A DNA stretch of 64,000 nt from Ciona intestinalis (taxonomy: Eukaryota > Chordata > Ascidiacea > Phlebobranchia > Cionidae), in the NCBI RefSeq assembly GCF_000224145.3, contig NW_004190447.1:1-64000 (forward strand), read 5' to 3'. Within the stretch, counting starts at the first letter, position 1. Each line of letters opens with the position of its first letter. Below, piece after piece: positions 58,101-62,089 of this stretch. The notes under the pieces were generated by a model. The model was not told the origin of the DNA and ran no database searches. It worked only from the letters and a program-made list of their open reading frames with translations. A program made the translations under genes and the position numbers.

Positions 58101-58249
58101 GGAACTACCTCCGTTTTCACGAGGCTGGAAATACATACAAGGTTAATTCAAGAACATTTAGCATGACAAATATATGGAAAGTGATTTAACCATACCTGTT
58201 GTCCCTTCAGCGGTGGGAATGAGCTTCCTCCGTTTCGTGGAAAACTCAT
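19123..58249 (-). CDS. Giant modular, charged, coiled-coil-rich protein of unknown function (about 107 exons, all phase-0 introns)
   Basis: I do not recognise this protein. Starting at Met 58249-58247 (MSFPRNGG), I could chain about 107 GT-AG exons to the stop at 19125-19123 (..REELSSH). They cover about 10.8 kb of coding sequence and 3,590 residues. Each exon starts and ends on a codon boundary except one (exon 98). Typical exon size is 27-126 bases; five exceed 300. No signal peptide, membrane segment or known enzyme motif is seen. Composition is dominated by E, K, S, P and D: long charged helices, acidic Ser/Asp tracts (SSDEE, SDSDSD), a PPPPPP run and a 12-residue HPE array. Many exons occur as related copies in duplicated cassettes, described in the block entries below, which also give exon coordinates. 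A cytoplasmic scaffold or cytoskeletal protein is a guess only. It may be two or more transcripts; unbroken phase-0 chaining and the lack of any internal stop or promoter signal favour one. Exons inside the N gap at 28631-28680 cannot be excluded. Confidence 0.8.
21160..21375 (-). repeat. SINE-A copy
   Basis: Minus orientation; the tail appears as ATAATAATAATAACTTTATT at the left. Intron 101. Confidence 0.75.
21598..21912 (-). repeat. SINE-T copy, near full-length
   Basis: The tRNA-like head lies at the right (CTTGAACCCATTACCTCTGG, then GCAGGCACGCTAA). Its last bases have decayed. Intron 100. Confidence 0.7.
22505..22795 (-). repeat. SINE-T copy, near full-length
   Basis: Head at the right with the B-box complement GAGCCTTGAACC, and the A-box region GCGCTAACCACTTAGCTAC. 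Intron 98. Confidence 0.75.
23270..23520 (+). repeat. SINE-A copy
   Basis: Head GTCTTGTCTTTACACACTTTTG is present; the tail ends ATTACATTATTATCATAA. Intron 97. Confidence 0.7.
23770..23845 (+). mobile_element. MITE-G fragment (right part)
   Basis: From TGTTCTTTGTTTACTACTAA to CCCCCACCCTACTATATT. The left half is gone. Confidence 0.6.
24493..24655 (-). repeat. SINE-A copy, partial
   Basis: Tail at the left (AATAATAATTTTATTTGACTC) and body through GGTCGCTACACCTA. Intron 96. Confidence 0.7.
24926..25140. mobile_element. hAT-like MITE, 215 bases, exact 8-base target duplication
   Basis: The left end CAGTGTTTCTTAAAC and the right end GTTTAAGAAACGACA form inverted repeats. GAATAGAT flanks both sides exactly (24918-24925, 25141-25148). 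The interior has symmetric runs of GGGGTAAATTTACCCC type. No coding capacity. Inserted in intron 95 of the large gene. Confidence 0.85.
26125..26325 (+). repeat. SINE-A copy
   Basis: Starts at GATAATAATTAAACATAAAT and ends at AAATTATTATTGTTAA. Intron 91. Confidence 0.7.
26526..26735 (-). repeat. SINE-A copy
   Basis: Near full-length, in inverted orientation to the copy at 26125, about 200 bases away with exon 91 between them. Confidence 0.75.
26985..27200 (-). repeat. SINE-T copy, head truncated
   Basis: Tail and body (CGCGTGGCC to TTAGTGACCACTG) are present. The head is missing, with the acceptor-proximal sequence of exon 89 following. Confidence 0.7.
28314..28475 (+). mobile_element. MITE-G copy, right end lost
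   Basis: GGGGCAAGATAGGACACC to GAACGAGAAAATAGAATAAA; the terminal CCACCCTACTA is absent. Confidence 0.65.
28631..28680. other. Assembly gap (50 N)
   Basis: Lies between exons 84 and 85 of the large gene. A short additional exon could be hidden here, since neighbours are only 69 bases long. Confidence 0.95.
30222..30474 (+). repeat. SINE-A copy
   Basis: Full body, ending ACAAATAAATAAAGTTATGA. Intron 79. Confidence 0.75.
31130..31330. repeat. Short tandem repeat of AAAGTAAAATATGTACC units
   Basis: About ten degenerate units of 17-25 bases (AAAGTAAAATAtgTACCAAA, ATCTATCAAACAAAG). It borders exon 76. Confidence 0.7.
31973..32098. mobile_element. Possible short hAT-like element end (CAGTGACGCAGCCAGG)
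   Basis: CAGTGACGCAGCCAGGGAGGG is followed by a G-rich then C-rich run (TCGCACCCCCC). A second G-run and a CCCCCC run lie to the right. It resembles the element at 54756-55008. The right border is not clear. Confidence 0.4.
32119..33817 (-). other. Large gene block 7: exons 70-72 (Gln/Pro-rich exon, lysine-rich helix)
   Basis: Exons: 33482-33817, 32584-33414, 32119-32235. Exon 70 goes from acidic (KSDEKEDEKDSKEEED) to Gln-rich (QQQLGESQQNQQ) to Pro-rich (NIPPPPPPIVKK, the kind of run bound by profilin, SH3 or WW domains). Exon 71 (277 residues) is a strongly basic, lysine-rich helix (KKAKKQIEKQEKIVRKEKEK). Its opposite-strand frames are Phe/Ser-rich shadows. Exon 72 has a GTTAGT donor. Confidence 0.85.
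32270..32545 (-). repeat. SINE-T copy, tail truncated
   Basis: Head at right: GAGCCTTGAATCCACTACC, then CGCTAACCACTTTGTCACG. Intron 71. Confidence 0.8.
33990..34290 (-). repeat. SINE-T copy
   Basis: Near full-length with a degraded head (GGCAGGCGCTAACCAACTC). Intron 69. Confidence 0.75.
34890..35113 (+). repeat. SINE-A copy
   Basis: Body present; the tail is reduced to ATGAAGTTATT. It abuts the donor side of exon 68. Confidence 0.7.
35283..35770. repeat. Head-to-head pair of SINE-T copies in the intron between exons 66 and 67
   Basis: A minus copy (35290-35605, head at right) is followed by a headless plus copy (35637-35770, beginning GTGGTCACTAATGGGTTGTC). The same inverted arrangement occupies the matching intron of cassette B (37940-38260), so it predates that duplication. 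Confidence 0.75.
36137..37085. mobile_element. hAT-like element with exact 8-base target duplication, interior gap
   Basis: The termini TAGGGATGGGCCGAATC and the complement ending GCCCATCCCTA are inverted. GTTCCAAC flanks both ends exactly (36129-36136, 37086-37093). Subterminal arrays of ATTCGGATTCG-type repeats are on both sides. No transposase frame is visible outside the 50-N gap. It sits in the intron between exons 65 and 66 and is absent from the paralogous intron, so it is younger than the cassette duplication. Confidence 0.85.
36709..36758. other. Assembly gap (50 N)
   Basis: Inside the hAT-like element; true length unknown, so the element may be longer than the apparent 949 bases. 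Confidence 0.95.
37940..38260. repeat. Head-to-head pair of SINE-T copies in the intron between exons 62 and 63
   Basis: A minus copy (37940-38175) abuts a headless plus copy (38177-38260). It is the counterpart of the pair at 35283-35770. Confidence 0.75.
38780..38915 (-). repeat. SINE-T fragment (tail half)
   Basis: From TTTATCCTCACGTGGCCGG to TTACTTTGTGGGTGATTATT; the head half is missing. Confidence 0.75.
39592..39802 (-). repeat. SINE-T fragment (head half)
   Basis: A good tRNA-like head at right (GAGCCTTGAACCCATTACC, then CGCGCTAACCATTTTGCTAT). The body carries a small internal duplication (AACCCATTAG twice). Confidence 0.8.
40300..40495 (-). repeat. SINE-T copy, head truncated
   Basis: From the tail (GAATGAATTAATGTAACTTG) to CCATTAGTGACCAC, then unrelated sequence. 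Confidence 0.7.
40543..42060 (-). other. Large gene block 5: exons 49-54, including four tandem 78-base exons
   Basis: Exons: 41989-42060, 41486-41551, 41309-41386, 41070-41147, 40778-40855, 40543-40620. The last four are each exactly 78 bases (26 codons). Each has a lysine-rich first half and a conserved acidic end: SSDIDDILFTDSE, SSDIDDILHTDSE, LSDVDDILHTDSE and SSDVDDIMHTEAE. Spacing between copies is only about 160-290 bases, consistent with tandem exon duplication by unequal exchange. Confidence 0.9.
41757..41910 (-). repeat. SINE-A copy with small internal duplication
   Basis: The block TTAGCAACAAAACAACAGTT occurs twice in tandem (near 41785 and 41814). Intron 49. Confidence 0.75.
42118..43386 (-). 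other. Large gene exon 48: 423-residue charged-helix exon
   Basis: The largest exon (1,269 bases). After a mixed N-terminal part (HILEEMKASVSPIPIKP) it is nearly pure E/K/R with regular i to i+4 opposite charges, for example EEIKRKERERKEEEEREVRE. Hydrophobic heptad positions are sparse in the middle, which suggests a stable single alpha helix rather than a coiled coil, although LARQIEKAKQERVRQAEE is more coiled-coil-like. It ends in an acidic stretch (EIKEEEDVFEDEEIKNAKL). The antisense open frame across it is a compositional shadow. Confidence 0.85.
45371..45566 (+). mobile_element. MITE-G copy
   Basis: TATAGTAGGGTGGGAGAAG left, TCTTCCCCACCCTACCATA right. Intron 41. Confidence 0.8.
46090..46336 (+). 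repeat. SINE-A copy
   Basis: Full body and tail AAAGTTATTATTATTAAA. Intron 39. Confidence 0.75.
46620..46870 (-). repeat. SINE-T copy, head lost
   Basis: Tail and body to the GTCTTGCCCACAGACACACG block; the tRNA-like part is absent. Confidence 0.7.
47565..47745. repeat. Relative of the dispersed repeat at 13555, rearranged
   Basis: TTCTGCTACCAGGCATAATG is the inverse of a block at 13650-13670. CATACCAGATGAGCC recurs in direct orientation. Probably two nested or inverted pieces of one small element. Confidence 0.4.
48515..48705 (-). repeat. SINE-T fragment (tail half)
   Basis: From GAGTGAATGAATCTAACTTA to GGACAACCTAATGGTGACCA. Intron 31. Confidence 0.75.
49030..49105. repeat. Short tandem repeat, 22-base unit
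   Basis: AAATTTTATGTAACAAAATT repeated about three times in the intron between exons 30 and 31. Confidence 0.8.
49440..49560 (-). repeat. SINE-T fragment (tail)
   Basis: Only the tail-proximal 120 bases (AAGGTAACTTGCTTTACC to TTACGAGTTACCAAGTACG). Confidence 0.65.
49840..50092 (+). repeat. SINE-A copy
   Basis: Full copy ending AAAGTTATCATTATTACA. Intron 28. Confidence 0.75.
51120..51390. repeat. Two diverged SINE-T pieces in tail-to-tail orientation
   Basis: A plus piece (AACTCGAAAGCTAGTACGGG) is followed by a minus piece (TTTATACACCTCATGCTGC to CAATTATCATTAAGTTTCTT). Intron 23. Confidence 0.6.
51540..51735 (-). repeat. SINE-T copy, head lost
   Basis: Body through GACCACTGGGTTGGAGCAAT. 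Intron 22. Confidence 0.75.
52163..52325 (-). repeat. SINE-A copy, partial
   Basis: ATT tail at the left, body to AGCGTGGTCGCTAA. It lies immediately upstream of exon 20, in intron 19. Confidence 0.75.
52745..52885 (-). repeat. SINE-T fragment (head half)
   Basis: CAATTATCAATAAGTGTCTT to the A-box region GCGCACTAACTATTATGCC. Intron 18. Confidence 0.7.
53090..53421 (-). repeat. SINE-T reference copy, full-length
   Basis: The most complete copy. Read on the minus strand it begins GGCGCCGTGGCAAAGTGG (A-box region), has GGTTCAAGGCC (B box) about 45 bases on, then the body, and ends in a tail at 53090. The order head, body, simple tail is that of a tRNA-derived SINE. No tRNA function is implied. 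Confidence 0.85.
54756..55008. mobile_element. hAT-like short element with near-perfect 8-base target duplication
   Basis: The right end reads GGATACGCCACTG (complement CAGTGGCGTATCC). The left end CAGAGGCAAATAC is a diverged match. Flanks GAATGAGA and AAATGAGA are 7 of 8 identical. A G-run near the left end and a C-run near the right end are in inverted positions. Intron 10 of the large gene. Confidence 0.7.
56010..56195 (-). repeat. SINE-T fragment (tail half)
   Basis: AATGAATGAATGTAACTTAC to TAATTTGGACAACCCATAA. Intron 6. Confidence 0.75.
56408..56592 (+). mobile_element. MITE-G copy, diverged
   Basis: TATATGGGGTAAGATGGGATA left and CATTTTACACCACTCTACTT right. It has more substitutions than the other copies. 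Intron 5. Confidence 0.65.
56795..57045 (-). repeat. SINE-T copy with internal deletion
   Basis: Tail and head are present (head GCGCTAACCACTTGGCCACAG). About 60 bases of body between TAATTTGGAC and TCTTGCCCAAGG are missing. Intron 4. Confidence 0.8.
57376..57600 (-). repeat. SINE-A copy
   Basis: Full-length, tail at left (TAATAATAATATAATCTTT). Intron 3. Confidence 0.75.
57740..57846. repeat. Tandem repeat, 26-base unit
   Basis: AAAATAAAGTTATATTGTAA followed by GGTAT occurs four times; the last unit is spaced by a few extra bases. Intron 2. Confidence 0.85.
57893..58016. repeat. Imperfect long hairpin built from CTATGTCC-type repeats
   Basis: CCGCTATGTACACAATATT on the left arm pairs with AATATTGTAGACATAGCGG on the right arm. 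Further CTATGTCCAC / GTAGACATAG blocks lie inside. Intron 2 of the large gene. Confidence 0.7.
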
Positions 58250-58258
58250 TTTTCAAAT

Positions 58259-58815
58259 CTAAATAAAAACACGTATTTTCGTTAGAACAAATGGCGCAGA
58301 AAACATTGTTTACATTGCAATGCGAACTACACAGTGTATTTAATGTCAAGGTAGTGTTGAATATATAGTTATTTTATGCAAATATTGCGAAAGTCTAAAT
58401 TTTTCGCGCGTCAACAGACGAGACGCGAGGTAACAGCTTAGGGCTTTCCCCGCCACAGCAAGAAACTTTGGAAAGTTCACGCAGACACATGTTGTTAAAA
58501 TTCATCCCAATTAAATGTGATGCAGATTAATATAAATCATTCACAGCGTACGAAAGGGGAGGCAGGTCTTTAAATGAGACTATGAAACTGTAAAGTGAAT
58601 ACATAAATGACAGACCAAGCATAATTTACAATTATAAAATACGAGCTTACCTTAAATCGAGTGAGTAGCAAAAATTTGCAAAATGTCGTTACAAGCTTCG
58701 AACAATTGAAATCAATAGTTGAAGTCGCAATGAAAATAGCTTCAAGTCGCAATATAGAGAGTAATCACCAACAAGTTGGATAATAACTGTCTGTTAACTT
58801 CGAAATGTGTACAAG
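58259..58815 (-). other. Predicted 5' UTR exon and first intron of the large gene
   Basis: On the minus strand a strong donor (TTTAAG then GTAAGC) lies with its exon edge at 58651. A good acceptor (TTTTTATTTAG) sits only nine bases before the ATG of exon 1. Joining them gives a non-coding first exon of about 165 bases and a 5' UTR intron of about 390 bases. An alternative is that the acceptor is used for spliced-leader trans-splicing, known in tunicates. Confidence 0.5.
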
Positions 58816-58837
58816 CTATGGAAAAATTTCCGATCGC

Positions 58838-58850
58838 AGCGTATATATAT
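58838..58850 (-). promoter_or_regulatory. Candidate TATA box of the large gene
   Basis: TATATATAC on the minus strand in a locally GC-richer context (CGGCAATATATATACGCTGC). It sits about 190 bases upstream of the predicted first donor. A start about 30 bases downstream would fall near 58810. Confidence 0.4.
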
Positions 58851-59785
58851 TGCCGGATTTTTTTTTCTGGATTGTGACGTAACAATCATAATACCAAGGA
58901 AACATTTTTCCTGCATATTTTTAACCAATGACAATCCAGTATGCAACGTATCTCTTGACAACGAGTTTGCCGCAAAATTTTTCGATTTTGCGGGAAATTG
59001 GTTGCTAAGAATTTCTGTTCGTAACTATGCACCACCTTTTTTGTGCACCGTTGCCGTTTGCCACGCCCCCTTTTATGTTTAGCATATTTCGTTGTCATGC
59101 AAAATAAATGTAAACCAGCTTACCAGGGGCATGCCTTTTGCACACATGTGGTATAAATATGACCATTGCCAAATTGTTGTTAAGTGTATGAACACAAGCG
59201 TAATACAACACACGCTTTCGCCCAAAAACACAACACGTGCTTTTACAAAAAAAGTAATAGCGAATTTGCGTATTGTTTTTAATTTGCGTGTTTGATATAG
59301 ATATATGTGTCAGCTTGTATGTGGGCCATACATCAACACGATATGTTAGTTTCCTGTTCAAGCCAGTTCACTGATCATGGTCAGATTTTAGAAAGAGAAG
59401 AAAGCAGATTAGTGGAAATGCCAGATTAATCTTTAAATCCCCCTTCAAGTGCAGTGGTTGTGCATGGATTAAACATATGGCATTGCACATAAATGCAACA
59501 ACAGTGAGGAGGAGTCATTATACGTTATTAAAGGTATGGTTGAGGTTGTTTTTATAGAAGAATGGTATATATGTGTAGAAAAGAATGTATTGGAAACTGA
59601 CATAATACATTTGTCAGTCGGGCATACCATAATACAACATGGCAGTTTATTATCAAATTCACCAAGAAGTACGATGTAATAAGCTGTCTGTGTCTAGAGT
59701 CCAGTATTAAAATATAAATAATTTATTTAAATTTACTTTTAAGAAAATGTTTAATCATGCATTTTTATTTTTAGAATTTGAAACC
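58851..59785. other. Divergent intergenic region and 5' leader of the CNG channel gene
   Basis: No gene is supported. TATAAATA at 59152-59159 (plus) is a possible core promoter. A donor-like AAAGGTATGG has its exon edge at 59533. An acceptor (ATTTTTATTTTTAG) ends at 59774, eleven bases before the favoured ATG, so a spliced 5' leader is likely. GATTA cores cluster at 59407, 59424, 59427 (inverse) and 59467. Confidence 0.45.
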
Positions 59786-61546
59786 ATGGATGAAGATGGA
59801 GAATTACGTATATCTCCAACTGTGCAAAGCAGTTTTGAAAAATGGCATCGAGTTTGCGAAGCACGTGCACACAGTATGCACCAGCACTTGTTTGAACATG
59901 GTGACAGCAGTTCAGATGAAGAAACAAAGTCGGAAGATGTTCGTGCTCATAAACAGGATGATACCATGTTTCAACATGAAGTTGAGCAGAGTTTGTTCAA
60001 ACAAATTCGTGGATACAGATTCCCCAAGACTATTAATCCAGAAACTGATATGTTATATTTGTTTTGGCAATTTCTTGCTTCATTATCATTGGTTTATAAT
60101 GCAATCTGCATCCCACTACGCACTTGCTTTCCTTTCCAAACCAGCAGCAATATTTCCGTATGGATGACAGTGGATTATTTGGCCGATATGACGTATATTG
60201 TGGATGTATTTCTGTTTCAAATTCGGCGACAGTATATTCTAGGGGGTGTAATGCAAGAAGACCCTATACTAACGAAAAAGGAGTATTTAAAAAGCGAACG
60301 TTTTAAAAAAGATGTCGTCGCAATGTTGCCAACTGACCTGCTGTACATTGCTTTTGGTGTGAAACCTGCTTTTAGAATAAATCGACTTGTGAGAACCAAC
60401 TCATATTTTGAATTCAACAACCGGTTTGAAATGTTGCTGAAACGAGCGTATGTTTATCGTATTGCAAGAACCACTTGCTACCTTCTGTATGTAATCCACC
60501 TGGATGCCTGCTTCTACTACTGGTTGTCGTACCTCAGTGATTTTAAAAGTGAATGGGGTTACTTGTTGGAAGGAAACGCTTATGTCCGCTGCTATTTTTG
60601 GGCGTTTATGACAACGGTTACTATCGGCAACGTACCAGAACCTGTGACAACAATTGAATATCTTGTTCAAATATTCAATTATTTTGCCGGGTTGTTTATT
60701 TTCTCAATTGTGATTGGTCAGGTTCGCGATTCAGTGCATTCTGCCACAGCTGAACAAGAAACTTACAGGTCACAGAAAAATTCAACAATAGATTATATGC
60801 AGAAAAATCATATTCCTGTGAGAATTCAAAACAAAGTGAGGCTCTGGTTTGAATATACATGGAACACCCAGAGGATTTTGGATGAAACTGCCTTGCTCAA
60901 ACAAATGCCAGATAAAATGCACACAGATTTGGCCATCAATGTTCATATGGATGTACTCAGTAAAGTTGAGATATTTAAAGAATGTGATAAACAACTTCTG
61001 TATGATCTGTTGCTTCATTTGAAACCAATCCTCTACTTGCCAGGTGACTATGTGTGCAAGAAGGGTGAAGTTGGAAGGGAAATGTACATTATAACAAATG
61101 GCATGGTACAGGTGGTAGGAGATACATCTTCTGTGGTCTTTGCTTCCTTACATCCTGGGACTGCTTTTGGTGAGATAAGTTTGTTGGCCGTTGGAGGGGG
61201 TAACCGTCGCACTGCCAATATTTACAGTCCAGGTTACACAACTTTATTTATTTTGTACAAAAATGACCTGAATGGGGTTCTAAAAAATCACCCAGAGGCT
61301 CAAAAAATACTGAAGTCTAAAGCGAGAAAAATGCTGAAAAAAGACAACTCCAAGAAAAAGCCGGCTCCACCTGTGTCTACCGTGCCCACCCCTGTGAACA
61401 CAAATGGTGGCGGCGGTCTAATAAAGACAATTTTGCACGTGGCAAAAATGACTAACATTGATTTGAAGCATCTCAAAACATTTAGTTTAAAGAATAAAAA
61501 TGCCGCTGATAAAACAGAAAAGGAAGAACGCAATAAAGAAGATTAA
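59786..61546 (+). CDS. CNGB: Cyclic-nucleotide-gated cation channel beta subunit (CNGB1/CNGB3-like), intronless
   Basis: Plasma-membrane subunit of a tetrameric channel opened by cGMP or cAMP. 586 residues from Met 59786 (context ACCATGG). The frame extends 13 codons upstream, but an acceptor site lies inside that extension. S1 is near residues 91-112 (LFWQFLASLSLVYNAICIPL). An arginine-containing S4 (FRINRLVRTNSYFEFNNR) lies near 196-213, S5 near 229-248 (CYLLYVIHLDACFYYWL), the pore near 270-288 (FMTTVTIGNVPEPVTT) and S6 near 294-315. The C-linker has FEYTWNTQRILDE. The cyclic-nucleotide pocket shows GTAFGEISLLAVGGGNRRTAN near 458-478. The VPEP pore and YLPGDYVCKKGE favour beta over alpha subunits (alpha: TIGETPPP). 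The N-terminus is short and lacks the GARP-like part of vertebrate CNGB1. The lysine-rich tail has no obvious leucine zipper. No coding intron, unlike vertebrate relatives, which suggests a retrocopy origin. Confidence 0.93.
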   Translation: MDEDGELRISPTVQSSFEKWHRVCEARAHSMHQHLFEHGDSSSDEETKSEDVRAHKQDDTMFQHEVEQSLFKQIRGYRFPKTINPETDMLYLFWQFLASLSLVYNAICIPLRTCFPFQTSSNISVWMTVDYLADMTYIVDVFLFQIRRQYILGGVMQEDPILTKKEYLKSERFKKDVVAMLPTDLLYIAFGVKPAFRINRLVRTNSYFEFNNRFEMLLKRAYVYRIARTTCYLLYVIHLDACFYYWLSYLSDFKSEWGYLLEGNAYVRCYFWAFMTTVTIGNVPEPVTTIEYLVQIFNYFAGLFIFSIVIGQVRDSVHSATAEQETYRSQKNSTIDYMQKNHIPVRIQNKVRLWFEYTWNTQRILDETALLKQMPDKMHTDLAINVHMDVLSKVEIFKECDKQLLYDLLLHLKPILYLPGDYVCKKGEVGREMYIITNGMVQVVGDTSSVVFASLHPGTAFGEISLLAVGGGNRRTANIYSPGYTTLFILYKNDLNGVLKNHPEAQKILKSKARKMLKKDNSKKKPAPPVSTVPTPVNTNGGGGLIKTILHVAKMTNIDLKHLKTFSLKNKNAADKTEKEERNKED

Positions 61547-62089
61547 AACTTTTCTAAACGTGTCATTTGCTTATTTATTGGGTTTAATGGGTTCAAGGCT
61601 CGTCGCTGCTACCATTGTGGGCATATGTGTCCTTGGGCAATTGCTTCAATCCAGTGGTCATTAATGGGTTGTCAAAATTATCAGCTAAACATAATAACAA
61701 AAATCCAAAAAACATAATCACCCACAAAGTAACATGCTCGGTAACTTGTAAGCTGGCATGAGGTGTATAAACACCTCTGTTATAAGGACTGTCGTTTTCT
61801 GGCTACGCGAGGACGAAGTAAGTTATATTCATTCATTCAATATAAAATAACAGCGATATCATGTTTTTAAGCTGGTCTGCTGATGTTTACCAAAGTCTTT
61901 GTTGTGGTTTGTACAATGTTTGTTGTTATTGTAAAACAAAACAAATGTTTGCAATAAACCAGTATACTGTGAGTTGTTTGGAATATTTTTATGCTTTTAG
62001 TACTTTAACTTTGTCAGATTTTTCCAGTAACTACATTACCTACTTTTCCTGGTATCAAATAAATCATAGAATGTTTTAAACACTGCAAA
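61547..62089. other. CNGB 3' UTR / NUBPL 5' region
   Basis: Contains a SINE-T copy and an AATAAA near 61952-61957 that could serve CNGB. No gene is supported; the short frame at 61861-62079 has no features. Confidence 0.4.
61580..61845 (+). repeat. SINE-T copy, 5' end truncated in the head
   Basis: Starts in the B-box region (GGGTTCAAGGCTCGTCG) and ends in ATTCATTCATTCAA. It probably lies in the CNGB 3' UTR. Confidence 0.85.

Larger units (their letters stand above)
53486..58249 (-). other. Large gene block 1: exons 1-17 (N-terminal region)
   Basis: Exons, 5' to 3' on the minus strand: 58196-58249, 58071-58124, 57650-57730, 57097-57159, 56653-56769, 56281-56322, 55897-55989, 55417-55446, 55283-55351, 55136-55174, 54548-54592, 54202-54231, 54093-54128, 53914-53940, 53762-53809, 53607-53693, 53486-53536. 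Exons 1 and 2 are both 54 bases and are copies of each other (PRNGGSSFPPLKG and PRENGGSSFPPLQ). Exons 3-6 are rich in Pro, Gly and Met (FNPMGMPGPSHHM). From exon 7 the protein becomes basic and helical (MAQKKAQIQRKKFAQKRK). Exon 15 carries SFDPAMFLKK, a relative of the PFDPM exons further on. Exon 16 is a charged helix. Confidence 0.8.

Noticed and set aside
58807..59361. Open frames in the divergent intergenic region (91 and 88 residues)
   Set aside because: No splice sites, conserved motifs or consistent strand; they overlap the predicted promoters.
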